Shown piece by piece: positions 42,624-52,793 of a stretch of 64,000 bases of DNA; position 1 is the first letter of the stretch; the number at the start of each line of letters is the position of its first letter. The notes under the pieces were generated by a model. The model did no database searches. It had not been told where the DNA came from and saw only the letters and a program-made list of their open reading frames with translations. The translations under genes and the position numbers were made by a program. The stretch comes from Pyronema omphalodes (taxonomy: Eukaryota > Ascomycota > Pezizomycetes > Pezizales > Pyronemataceae), in assembly GCA_024516155.1 (NCBI GenBank), contig JAJJXM010000006.1:1154659-1218658 (forward strand), in the 5' to 3' direction.

Positions 42624-44609
42624 AGACACCACACGGCAACGGCGACCCCCCCCCCCTGCATTCTCAACAACGAGCACCGAAACCCCCGGTTTTCTCATCG
42701 GATTCGGATTCGCAGCACTCTGTTACGTTATTCTCTGAGTTTTCAGGGAATTCTACGTTGTTTTTGTTGACTTTTGTCGCAAAATCAGAGTTTTCACGAG
42801 TTTTGGCTTACCCCACCTCACGAAATGTCGCCAAAACAACGACAGAACAACGCCCAACGATCGAAACGGTCCGAAAACGCGTACAATGTTCTAGCCGACC
42901 TTCCTCATGATGGATCTACTCCCACTTTTGACGGAAGAGATGGAAAAGTTGATGAAGTTGATGGAAACCTCGCTGGAAAACCCTTCCAGAGCGTGGTCTT
43001 GGCAGGATCACCAGTTCCTTCGGCTTCAACAAAGCAGCAACAGGCGACAACTGAGCACAGCCGGTTCAGAACCTACCGCCGCTTCTTCGTATCTGCAATT
43101 AACGAGGCAGTTGCAGTTGATGACGACTATGCCACCCTAGATCAACTGTTCATAGACAACTACGCCGAACTCACTGGAGCCAACTTCCTGGGGATACAAC
43201 AGATCCACCAGGACACACAGCGACGCTTCAATACCCTCGATGACACCATACGCAACAACAGCGATGAGATGCGCCACAGATTCGACGTCATGATGTCGAA
43301 ATTCAGCATTCTGCTGGACGAAAACACGAAGCTGCGCGCAGCATACAACTCTACACAAAAAGAAACAGCAGCTCTCAAGGCTGCTGTGGACGCCCTGACG
43401 AAGAAAATCGACGAACAGCAACAAGTCATTTCGGCGCCCCCCTCACCGAACCTTACGGCCTCTTCCTCAGCGATGGAAGAGATGACTATGCAACTGTCCG
43501 TCGTCCAACATGACATTCAGGATGTCCTGGACGCTGTTCGCAACCCTCCTGGCAAGAGAAAGCGAAGGGGAAGCGACCAGAACACCGAACCCACCTCACC
43601 GACAAACAGAAGACCGGTGAACCACAAACCGAGAGCGGCATCACCGGTGCGAAGCCTGATGCACTCAAAACATGCGACTACCGCCGCCCAGGACAAGCTT
43701 GATGCCCTCAAGCCTATGTCCCCCCTACCTCTCCTCGCGATCACGTCAACCGATGCGACACCGGAACCTCACCCTGACAGTCCATCTGCTCAGGACACAC
43801 CTGTACCCGACGCCCCAAGCACTGCCCCTGCTGAGACGAACGGATGGAAGACTGTGGAGGCGAAGGCTGCACAGAGGAAGAAGCAGAAAGCGAAGGAGAT
43901 GACACCTACGGCAGCGCCACCCAGCAAGACCCCTACAACAAAGAATGGTGGACGGGGAAAGAACACCCACCAACCCAGAACGACAACTCCCTCTGCAAAG
44001 AAGACTTGGGCAGAAGTCGTCAAGAGCGGAGGCATCAACGTCCAGATTGTGCTTGGGAATGGCAATCTTGGACTGACAACACCACCGACAAGAAGGGGAG
44101 AGAGGCGAGGGGGAGCAGCGAGGAGGCTGAGGAAGAAGGAAGGAGAAGGGGAGAGAGGGGAGGAGAAGAGGGGCAGGGCGGGCCCGGGTGTCTCAAAGGG
44201 CAAAGAGTCAGGAGACACCGGCGGAGGAGGGGAGAGAGGAGAGGAGAGTGGGGGCACGGGTGGCCCGGCGGCTGTTTAACTTTGCTTTGGTTTTGTTTTT
44301 GCTTTGTGGAGGAAATACAGGAGGAAAAATGGTTAAAAATGGGAGGGGAAGGGAGGAGGAAAGGGAGGAGCCCGGCGAGGCGGCCTCTGTGCAAGCAGGG
44401 CACTTGGAACATCAGACGCGCTTGGACAAGAAACCCCCGTAGTAACAGTGGGGCAGACCCCACAACCACAACGATCAAGAGGAGGAGACTGGTAGAGGTG
44501 GAGACTGGGTTTTTGCTTTTACATTTCTTTCTTCTTCTCTTTTGTATTTATCTGTCCCTTGTCATAACCTTCGGGTTGCAAACAAGTAATGAGAGAACAA
44601 ACAAACAAA
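42624..44609 (+). mobile_element. S2 element (CAAA tail), full length, inserted in its helper LINE
   Basis: 1986 bp, opposite in orientation to LINE-D1, with TSD CGCCTGTCGGGCCA at 42610-42623 and 44610-44623. The 5' end is AGACACCACACGGC. The 3' UTR matches that of the LINE-D1 it interrupts. Confidence 0.94.
42825..44279 (+). CDS. S-element protein, 484 aa
   Basis: Intact from ATG 42825. The variable block is of the YRRFFVSAINEAVAV type. The coiled-coil region differs from S1 copies (FSILLDENTKLRAAY for FNDLLFENATLRTAH). KRKRR, KTWAEVV and the basic tail are conserved. It shows that S2 and S1 code for the same protein despite different 3' tails. Confidence 0.84.
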   Translation: MSPKQRQNNAQRSKRSENAYNVLADLPHDGSTPTFDGRDGKVDEVDGNLAGKPFQSVVLAGSPVPSASTKQQQATTEHSRFRTYRRFFVSAINEAVAVDDDYATLDQLFIDNYAELTGANFLGIQQIHQDTQRRFNTLDDTIRNNSDEMRHRFDVMMSKFSILLDENTKLRAAYNSTQKETAALKAAVDALTKKIDEQQQVISAPPSPNLTASSSAMEEMTMQLSVVQHDIQDVLDAVRNPPGKRKRRGSDQNTEPTSPTNRRPVNHKPRAASPVRSLMHSKHATTAAQDKLDALKPMSPLPLLAITSTDATPEPHPDSPSAQDTPVPDAPSTAPAETNGWKTVEAKAAQRKKQKAKEMTPTAAPPSKTPTTKNGGRGKNTHQPRTTTPSAKKTWAEVVKSGGINVQIVLGNGNLGLTTPPTRRGERRGGAARRLRKKEGEGERGEEKRGRAGPGVSKGKESGDTGGGGERGEESGGTGGPAAV

Positions 44610-47600
44610 CGCCTGTCGGGCCAGTTCGTCGGCGGCTTCGTTTCCGGGGACGCTAGTGTGTCCTGGGACCCAGTGGATGGTAATTGAGGTACCGTAAGCG
44701 TGAAGGTCGTGAGCGGTGTCGTGGATGGCCCAGGCGAGCTCCTGGCCGGGGCCTCGACGGAGGTGAGAGGCTCGACGTATCGCGGCTTGGTTGTCGGTAA
44801 AAACGTGGATGTGTTTGTCGTATAGGTCGTTGCGTCGAATATGTGTCAGGCATGTCCGGAGTCCTTCGTGGATGGCCATAACTTCCGCGTCGAAGACTTC
44901 TGTTCTGTCGCCCATGGGCACTATGGAGTCGACAGGTCGTGGCAGCCCGTGAGGGATGGTGTATCCTGCGCCTGTTATGCCGTCAAGTTGAGAGCCGTCC
45001 GTGTACAGTAGGATAGTATCCGATCGTTGGCGAAGGGCGTGGAGGAGGAGGAGGTGGTCGTCGGCAGCTTCAGCCTTCGGGGAGGAGGAGATGTCGATCG
45101 TTAATGTAGGGGCGAGGTCGTCGTCGGGGATGTTTTGGGTGGTGTCCTCGATTTCGGCGTTTGGTTGGACCCACGGGGAGAGGGTGCTGATGACGTGCAG
45201 GAGGCGGGACGGGGCTTGTCCTGGGACGTGCCACGGGTGGTCGTACTCGGTGTCCAGGTTGATGGAGGCATCCTGGATACTCGGGGCGGGAAACGAGACG
45301 GGGCAGCGTGTGATGATAGGGTGCGAAGCGGGTAAAGTGAGGGTGCGCAGGGCGTATTTCCGCTGGCGGTTGTCAAGACGTATTGTGACGGGGGGGAGTG
45401 CGGATTCATTGTGGAGGGCCAGGATCGGAGTAGAGGTGAAAGCGTTGAGAATCCTGCGGAGGGCGGTGTTCTGTTGATTCTGGAGGGTGCGGGCAAGGTC
45501 TTTTTGTTGGTTCCACCATATCTCTGCGCCGTAGTCTGCTCTCGACTGGACACACGCCTGGTAGATTAGTCTTGTAGCAGCGGGGGACAGACCTGTTTCG
45601 TACCGTGCTAACCTACACAGTGCGTTCAGAGTTCTTTGCGCGGCGGTTACTCGTCTAGCTACATGTTTTCTAAAGTTAAGTTTCCTATCTAAATACAGGC
45701 CTATCCACCTCACAACATCCTTCTCTCCTCCTTGTGTTCCCGGTGTGATAACTGTACCGTTTGGTAACTTAACTTTTTCCTCCTCAGTGATGCTGTCGGT
45801 GCGTGCCAAGTGGAAATGCAGGAGCTCTGACTTGGCATCGTCAAATGCAACGGCGTTTGCGTCGGTCCACCGACAGGCTGTTGTCGTAATGTTCTCAAGT
45901 GCGCGGGCGTTCGCTTTTCTGGTGCGTCCCTGGACGACGATCGCTACGTCGTCAATGTAGCTAGGTGTCCAGGCGTACGGGTGTACCTGCGCTAGTTCGT
46001 CGAATAATGGGCGGAGGTATAATAAGAAAAGTATGGGGGATGCAGGGGAACCTTGTGGGATGCCTGTTTGCACTGGGCCCTGCGTGTCAGTTCGCCCATC
46101 GAACGCTAGAGCGATCGTGCGATCTGCGAGGAAAGACTGGCACCACGATACTACTGGTCGCGGGCACCCAAGCTGTCGTAATGTTTGTTGGAGGCGGTCA
46201 GCAGAGACGTTGTCGAACGCTCCACGAACATCGAGGAAGAGGGCAGAGGTTAGCATTCCGTGAGATTTCCCAATCTCGAAGTCGTGCACCAGCGCCATCG
46301 CCGCGTCAATTGCTGATCTCTGCGGGCGTCCACCTATTTGGTCCCTATGTAGTAAGTCGTGAGAGTCTGCCATCGTGCCTAGGCGAGTGGCCATGAGTTT
46401 TTCGAGGGTCTTCCCAAGGCAGTTTAGGAGCGCAATCGGACGGTATGCCTTTGGATTGCTGTAATCCGGCTTGTTAGGTTTGGCGATAATGACTGTGGTG
46501 GCCTGGCGCCAGCATCGCGGATGGTAGCCTACCGTCCCTAATGTGGCGTAGAGGTTGTTCATGTGTTCGGGGATGGCAAGGTATGCTTGGCGCAGGCAGG
46601 CGAATGTGAGCCCATCGGGTCCGGGTGCCTTCTTCGGCGAGGAGGAGAATATTGCTGTTTCTACCTCTGTCGGTGTAAAGGTTGTCCACTGCAACTTGCG
46701 GCGCGGGGGGAGGATGGACGGAGGCGGTGGTGGCGGCGGCGGGGGAAACAACTTCTGGAAGGCCTCTACCTTTGCGTCGAAGGAGCTGCAGATTGTTTCT
46801 TGGCCGTTTATCATTGCGCGGAGGTTTGGTGTTAGCTGAGCACGCCGAGGGTTGGTGTACCTAAACGCCTGCCACACATCGGGTCCTTCGGCTTGGGAAA
46901 GATATTCCTTCCACTTTGCATCTTTCGCCGTTCGAATGGTCCTGTGGTATTCGTTTCGGTGTTGTTTGTAGTTTAGGTGGGATCTATCGTCACGTTTGCG
47001 TTTCCACTTACGTCTTGCTTTGGTCATCTTTTTCCTTGCCTCGGTGACTTCTGCGGTCCACCATCTTTTCGATTGTGGGGTCACTTGTAGTACGGGGGTG
47101 GACGTAGTCGCGGCATTAAGGATGGCATCACGTATTGACTCCGCCCACGCATCGAGGTTGTCTGTGGTAGGGTGGTTGCGGTATTGTGTCCATGATGGTG
47201 TGAGCGCTAAGCACGAGGCACGGAGGGTTTCGGCGAAGAGCTCCCAATCCGTCTTTTTCCAGTTCAGTCGGTTTGTTGGGGGGGTTGTTTCAGCGTCTGG
47301 GTGGGTTGTGTGCACTTCGAAACTTATGACTTCATGGTCAGATCCCGTAGCGTTGTCGTCGTCAATTGCCCAGTTGATTGTTTCCTCTGCCATGTGGGGC
47401 GATGCTAGGGTCAGGTCGAGGACGCAAGAACTGCGGCCTTGGTTGTAGTAGTAGGTGGGAATGTCAGGGACGGACACGAGGGTCCAGTCACGTTGTTCGA
47501 TGAGGTCAACTATTTCGGTGGCGCGGATGGGGGAACGTGTGGAGGAGTTCCACAGGGCATGGTGAGCGTTGAGGTCACCTGTGATGATGCACCTGCGGGG

Positions 47601-48006
47601 GAGGGGGAGGGGGGTGAGGGCTCTCGGGATGGTATAAATATTGCTTTCGGGGTGTTTTTCGTTGTACATATTAAGAAGAAAGAAAGAAGGAATTAAGTCG
47701 GTGCCTACCTCAAGGACCTGGAGGTCAGGATCCGCGCATATATCGGTGCGCTGAGAAACCCTGAGGTATGGGTTTGTCCTGGTCACATAGGCGGCTGTTC
47801 TGTTGGTGGTTCTATCCCCACGCGGTGGCAAGACCAGTGTGAACGATGGGTGTGTGGTGGCGTATGTTATGTCGGTAATGAGAATTTCTTGTATTAGGAT
47901 TATGTCGGCTGTGTTGTGTGCGCTATTCAGCAGCGCATCGAGTGCTGTTCGTTGTCGGTTCACGTTGTGGGAGACGATCCGTATGGTTGCTGCCAGTCTG
48001 TTGTAG

Positions 48007-48014
48007 CTAGACAT
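48007..48014 (-). promoter_or_regulatory. ORF1/ORF2 overlap ATGTCTAG
   Basis: The ORF2 ATG and the ORF1 TAG lie within 8 nt. The same geometry occurs as ATGTCTAA in LINE-A (133-140, 5664-5671, 11198-11205) and ATGAATAG in LINE-E (58617-58624). Confidence 0.7.
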
Positions 48015-49692
48015 GGGCGTTCATCTCAGTGTCTCTGTCGGCTGGGTTGGGTGGGGCGGCGGCGGGGTTTTGTGACGCTGTCCAGGCTTCTTTGAATATG
48101 CGGATGCGTACGGGGCATTGCTTGCTGAAGCCTGGGTGGTCGAGGTCGGGGAGGTTGGCGTCCGCGCAGTTTTTGCAATGGTATCTAGTGTGCTCACAAC
48201 TCTTACCTTTGCTTTGGGGGCAGTCGTTGCAGGCGTGGTCGTCCGTGGGGTAGTTCTGGCCGCAGATGCCGCAGGTGGGGCCTTGCGGTCCAGTGCAGTT
48301 GGTGTAGTGGTGGCCAAAGAGCAAGCAGCGCCGACACTGGTCGGTCCGTCGGGCAGAGTGGTACTCGGTGACTCTTCGGGGCTCGAAGAGTACCATGACT
48401 CGTTTGCGCTTCAGGAGTGCGAGCTCTTCGGCGGTACGTACCGCAATAACCACACTGGACGCTTCCTTGCCCACACGTTTCTCCGCGGTCGTCATATATC
48501 GGGGGGGTTGCGCCAGGGTGACAGGTCCGTTGCTGCGTTCGATCTCCTCCTGGAGGAAGCGCATTCCGTCGGGGGAGTCGGGGTATTGGCTCGTGGGGAT
48601 TCCATGAACTGCGAGCTTATACCACCGCTCGTTCAGGCGGGGTGCGGCGATGGAGGTGTTGACCTGTCGCGTCGCTGTGTGTATGGTCCCTAGGTTCTCG
48701 GTCAGCTCGGATTCAGTGGTGCCGTCTGTCATGGTCACGATGAGGTTTCCTGATGTGGCTTGTCTGATCGTGGCGACAGCCATGTGAGGCGGCGCCTGTG
48801 TCTGGGTAAGTGCAGGGTTGATCGCCCTTCCCAGTTGGGCTTTGGTATTGACGTCGATTTCCGCAGGGTGTGGGAAGGGTATGATGACGGACTGGGGGCG
48901 GGTGCGTTGGCGTCGGGGGTGCGGTTTAGTGGCGGGTGTGGGGTTGGTGGGGGGGTTGGCTTTGAGGAGAGTTTTGGTCTTGGAGGGGTCCGCCCACGGC
49001 GCCGAGGGTGCGTTGGAGGGGCGGGTTGTAGTCCGGGGTGCGTCGAGGGGGATGGCGATGTTGTTGCTGCGCAAGATTCCTTCGGGCATGTGGCATCTCG
49101 CCATCCAATGGTGTATGTCGTTGGCGGTGGGCGTGGTGGCGGGTGCGGTGTCGGGGGCGGTCGGGGGGTTGTCGGCGAGGTGGTCGGTTCGGGGCTGGGT
49201 GTTGGTTCGGTGTAGTTTGTCGATGCGTTTGGTAACTGTTTCGAGGCGTTGGTTCATCGGGCGGAGGAGATCCATGATGGTCGTCTTGATCAGTTCGGAT
49301 AAGGTCGCGAGGTTGACGTCGGAAGTAGTTATTGCGTGCTGGCTGTCGTTGAGGTTCAGGTCAGAGTCGGATTCGGAGTCGGTGTCGGGGCAGCTGTCAG
49401 TGTCCATAGCGGTCGGCATTGTTTCGGCGGGGGTCCCATCGAGGTTCACGGGGGTGTTTGTGTCCGGTCGGGTGGCATTTTTGCGGAGGAGGTCGAGACC
49501 AAGTCTAGAGTCGGATTTTTTGGTGGGGCGTTTGGTGACTTTTCCGGAGACGGTCGTTGATTTCTTAGAGGTCGCGATGGCGGAGGAGCCAGCGTGCGGG
49601 GCGTTGATTTGGGAAAGCTCGTCGGGGCTAAAAATATTCTCGGGTACCTGCATACGCGAGGGCGTGGCGGGGATGGGTGCGTTAGCGTCCAT
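48007..49692 (-). CDS. LINE-D1 ORF1, gag-like, 561 aa
   Basis: Nucleic-acid-binding structural protein of the LINE particle (family knowledge). It starts MDANAPIPATPSR at 49692. There is an acidic Asp/Ser stretch near 105-115, a helical segment near 130-155, a proline-rich linker, an RRM-like region around NERWYKLAVHGIP, and three Cys/His clusters near the C terminus: CRRCLLFGHHYTNC (CX2CX4HX4C), CGIC...H...C and CEHTRYHCKNC. The stop is inside ATGTCTAG at 48007-48014, the ORF2 start, so ORF2 is probably made by termination-reinitiation. The frame is intact and it is the only complete ORF1 of the D family here. Confidence 0.9.
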   Translation of the reverse strand: MDANAPIPATPSRMQVPENIFSPDELSQINAPHAGSSAIATSKKSTTVSGKVTKRPTKKSDSRLGLDLLRKNATRPDTNTPVNLDGTPAETMPTAMDTDSCPDTDSESDSDLNLNDSQHAITTSDVNLATLSELIKTTIMDLLRPMNQRLETVTKRIDKLHRTNTQPRTDHLADNPPTAPDTAPATTPTANDIHHWMARCHMPEGILRSNNIAIPLDAPRTTTRPSNAPSAPWADPSKTKTLLKANPPTNPTPATKPHPRRQRTRPQSVIIPFPHPAEIDVNTKAQLGRAINPALTQTQAPPHMAVATIRQATSGNLIVTMTDGTTESELTENLGTIHTATRQVNTSIAAPRLNERWYKLAVHGIPTSQYPDSPDGMRFLQEEIERSNGPVTLAQPPRYMTTAEKRVGKEASSVVIAVRTAEELALLKRKRVMVLFEPRRVTEYHSARRTDQCRRCLLFGHHYTNCTGPQGPTCGICGQNYPTDDHACNDCPQSKGKSCEHTRYHCKNCADANLPDLDHPGFSKQCPVRIRIFKEAWTASQNPAAAPPNPADRDTEMNAHV

Positions 49693-50127
49693 CGCTTAAC
49701 CGGTGGTGAGGTAAGCGATGGCGAAGAGTCACGTGAGGAGGCTCTTGCTAAGCGAGCACGAAAATTTCTCGCGAGGAAAGGGGTCCGGAGGGGGGAAAAT
49801 TTGGGGGATCACCACAACCAGTGCTGCTGGTGGGGGGGGGATTTGGGGGGGGGGGGGGATTTCGGTATGCCGAAACCGAAAATAAGGTCGGTTTGATGAT
49901 TGGGGGGCGGGTGGTGGAGCGGCGTTGATGAAAGTGCCCGGAATCCGGCCCGGAGGTCCCAGAATCGCGTTTTTCCGCTGAATCTCAACGGTAAACGGTA
50001 GCTGGGTTCCGAAAATCGAGATTCGGGGTAATTCCGAGGTAAGAAGTCGATTGCCGATTCGAAAATCGGGGAAATTGTTGTTGTTGTCGCAACTGCAGGG
50101 GGGGGTCAGCGGTTGCTGTGTGGTGTT
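49693..50127 (-). promoter_or_regulatory. LINE-D1 5' UTR with C-tract box
   Basis: The 435-nt leader has its terminus (50127 inwards) matching the ACACCACA...GCAAC...C-run...TGCA pattern. Further C runs occur at about 49830-49858 (complement). It is nearly identical to the LINE-A leader. Confidence 0.6.
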
Positions 50128-50976
50128 GCTTCCCCTTCGCTTTCTCTTGCCAGGAGGGTTGCAAACAGCGTCCAGGACATCCTGAATGTCATGTTGGACG
50201 ACGGACAGTTGCATAGTCATCTCTTCCATCGCTGAGGAGGAGGCCGTGAGGTTCGGTGAGGGGGGCGCCGAAATGACTTGTTGCTGTTCGTCGATTTTCT
50301 TCGTCAGGGCGTCCACAGCAGCCTTGAGAGCTGCTGTTTCTGCCTGTGTAGAGTCGTATGCTGCGCGCAGCTTCGTGTTTTCGCCGGTCAGAATGTCGAA
50401 GTTCGTCATCATGACGTCAAATCTGTCGCGCATCTCATCGCTGTTGTTGCGTATGGTGTCATCGAGGGTATTGAAGCGTCGCTGTGTGTCCCGGTGGATC
50501 TGTTGTATCCCCAGGAAGCTTGCTCCTGTGAAAAGCGGTTCATGTTCACAGAACAGGGCGCTCAAGCTGCTATCGTTGTCGTCTTTTTCGAGAGCGTCTC
50601 GCATAGCATTAACCAGATCGCGGCGAAATTCTCTGAATCGGTTGTGCTCAGGTGTCGCTTGCTGCTGGTGTGTTGAAGCCGAAGGAACTGGTGATCCTGC
50701 CAAGACCACGCTCTGGAAGGGCTTTCCAGCGAGGTTTCCATCAACTTCATCAACTTTTCCATCTTTTTCATCAAATGTAGGATTAGATCCATCATGAGGA
50801 CGGTCGGCTAGAACATTGTACGCGTTTTCGGACCGTTTCGATCGTCGGGCGTTGTTCTGTCGTTGTTTTGGCGACATTTCGTGAGGTGGGGTAAGCCAAA
50901 ACTCGTGAAAACTCTGATTTTGCGACAAAAGTCAACAAAAACAACGTAGGATTCCCTGAAAATTCAGAGAATAACG

Positions 50977-51966
50977 TTTGTTTGTTTGTTGTTTGTTCTC
51001 TCATTACTTGTTTGCAACCCGAAGGTTATGACAAGGGACAGATAAATACAAAAGAGAAGAAGAAAGAAATGTAAAAGCAAAAACCCAGTCTCCACCTCTA
51101 CCAGTCTCCTCCTCTTGATCGTTGTGGTTGTGGGGTCTGTCCCCACTGTATACTACGGGGGTTTCTTGTCCAAGCGCGTCTGATGTTCCAAGTGCCCTGC
51201 TTGCACAGAGGCCGCCTCGCCGGGCTCCTCCCTTTCCTCCTCCCTTCCCCTCCCATTTTTAACCATTTTTCCTCCTGTATTTCCTCCACAAAGCAAAAAC
51301 AAAACCAAAGCAAAGTTAAACAGCCGCCGGGCCACCCGTGCCCCCACTCTCCTCTCCTCTCTCCCCTCCTCCGCCGGTGTCTCCTGACTCTTTGCCCTTT
51401 GAGACACCCGGGCCCGCCCTGCCCCTCTTCTCCTCCCCTCTCTCCCCTTCTCCTTCCTTCTTCCTCAGCCTCCTCCCTGCTCCCCCTCGCCTCTCTCCCC
51501 TTCTTGTCGGTGGTGTTGTCAGTCCAAGATTTCCATTCCCAAGCACAATCTGGACGTTGATGCCTCCGCTCTTGACGACTTCTGCCCAAGTCTTCTTTGC
51601 AGAGGGTGTTGTCGTTCTGGGTTGGTGGGTGTTCTTTCCCCGTCCACCATTCTTTGTTGTAGGGGTCTTGCTGGGTGGCGCTGCCGTAGGTGTCGTCTCC
51701 TTCGCTTTCTGCTTCTTCCTCTGTGCAGCCTTCGCCTCCACAGTCTTCCATCCGTTCGTCTCAGCAGGGGCAGTGCTTGGGGCGTCGGGTAGAGGTGTGT
51801 CCTGAGCAGATGGACTGTCAGGGTGAGGTTCCGGTGTCGCATCGGTTGACGTGATCGCGAGGAGAGGTAGGGGGGACATAGGCTTGAGGGCATCAAGCTT
51901 GTCCTGGGCGGCGGTAGTCGCATGTTTTGAGTGCATCAGGCTTCGCACCGGTGATGCCGCTCTCGG
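50977..51966 (-). mobile_element. S2 element, 3' half, cut by LINE-D2
   Basis: The tail at 50977-50995 is inserted in the 5' leader of the previous S2. The ORF C-terminal part runs from stop 51316 to 51966, where the LINE-D2 tail joins. The 5' half should lie beyond the right end of the window. Confidence 0.82.
51316..51966 (-). pseudogene. S-element protein C-terminal fragment
   Basis: Open from about codon 269 (PRAASPVRSLMHSK) to the normal stop, with KTWAEVV and the basic tail. The N terminus is separated by the LINE-D2 insertion. Confidence 0.8.
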
Positions 51967-52793
51967 TTTGTTTGTTTGTTTGTTCTCTCATTACTTGTTT
52001 GCAACCCGAAGGTTATGACAAGGGACAGATAAATACAAAGAGAAGAAGAAAGAAATGTAAAAGCAAAAACCCAGTCTCCACCTCTACCAGTCTCCTCCTC
52101 TTGATCGTTGTGGTTGTGGGGTCTGTCCCCACTGTTACTACGGGGGTTTCTTGTCCAAGCGCGTCTGATGTTCCAAGTGCCCTGCTTGCACAGAGGCCGC
52201 CTCGCCGGGCTCCTGCCTTTCCTCCTCCCTTCCCCGTCCCATGTTTAGCCATTTCACCGCCTTTGTTTCCTCCGCGTACAAAAGAAAAAGAAAACTCCCG
52301 TCGTCCCCCACCGCCCCTTCCCCGCGCCCCTCTCTCTCCTTTCGCAACGCCTCGCACTCCTCCCGCCCTTCGAACATAAGAAAAACATCGTCGCACCCAA
52401 ACAAAGGAAAGTACAAAAGAAACTCGTCTGCCCTCTCTCGCCTGCCGTCCCCGTCATCTCCCTTCCTGTGCACCATTCCACCATCCGTTCCCTTCTCACC
52501 CGCCGTACCATAAAACAACTCCAACCCGTAAGACAAACAATTGAAAGACAAAGAAAAGAAAACTCAAAACACCCGAACCCCTAGCAGACCCAAGCAACGA
52601 CCCCAGCCCGATCCCGTCACCGCGTGCCCGTTCCCTTTCTCTCCGCCTATCCCTCTTCTACCTTCCCCTTTTGCTTGTCCCTTTTTTTTTTTTTTTTTTT
52701 ACAAAACAGAAATCCTAAGTACGAAAGCACTGCAAAATCAGCGCGCGCGAAAGTTCCTAAGGTACTGCGGTCAGTGTAGTCAGCGGTAGGGGT
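51967..52793 (-). other. LINE-D2 3' UTR with S2-type tail
   Basis: Same layout as the LINE-D1 3' UTR: A run at about 52681-52700 (complement), unique middle, then the S2-like tail and CAAA repeats at 51967. Nothing else is seen. Confidence 0.85.

Larger units (their letters stand above)
42094..48014 (-). pseudogene. LINE-D1 ORF2 (EN-RT-RNase H), split by S2
   Basis: Starts at ATG 48014. EN is at residues 1-235 (HN 16-17, QE 42-43, TGDLNAHH 145-152, GSDH 224-227). RT is at about 455-900 (AYRPIALL 523-530, FLDVRGAFDNV 593-603, GIPQGSPASP 651-660, YIDD 686-689). RNase H follows (YTDGSQ 1004-1009, DNQAA 1074-1078, GNEAAD 1121-1126), then the C-terminal Cys/His motif (CSCPIHPPQTPRH) and the stop at 42094-42096. 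The S2 at 42624-44609 interrupts it in RNase H, after ADELARQA. Removing 2000 bp (S2 plus one target copy) leaves 1307 codons without a shift, so this is the best-preserved ORF2 in the window. Confidence 0.92.
41269..50127 (-). mobile_element. LINE-D1, full-length autonomous LINE (interrupted by S2)
   Basis: Tad1-like LINE of about 6.86 kb without the nested S2. The order is 5' UTR of 435 nt with C-tract box, ORF1, ORF2 overlapping by 8 nt, and an 824-nt 3' UTR with an internal A run (about 41981-42000 complement), ending in the ~310-nt tail shared with S2 and (CAAA)n. It is perfectly bounded by a 15-bp target duplication in an S2 ORF. Without the S2 insertion both ORFs would be open, so this was a potentially active element. 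Confidence 0.93.
40850..50877 (-). pseudogene. S-element protein, deleted and split
   Basis: ATG at 50877. The N-terminal ~248 codons (fourth block type, as in 38490-39943) run to KRKRRGS, where LINE-D1 sits. The remainder continues at 41253 down to about 40850 and lacks the KTWAEVV and basic tail because of the deletion. Confidence 0.83.
40546..50976 (-). mobile_element. S2 element, internally deleted, split by LINE-D1
   Basis: Pieces at 40546-41268 and 50128-50976. The tail hairpin is AACC-TTAA-GGTT (loop changed, stem kept). At about 40845 the 3' UTR joins directly to the mid-ORF, deleting ~330 bp, including the stop. The 5' leader is cut at 50976 by the tail of the next S2. Confidence 0.85.
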
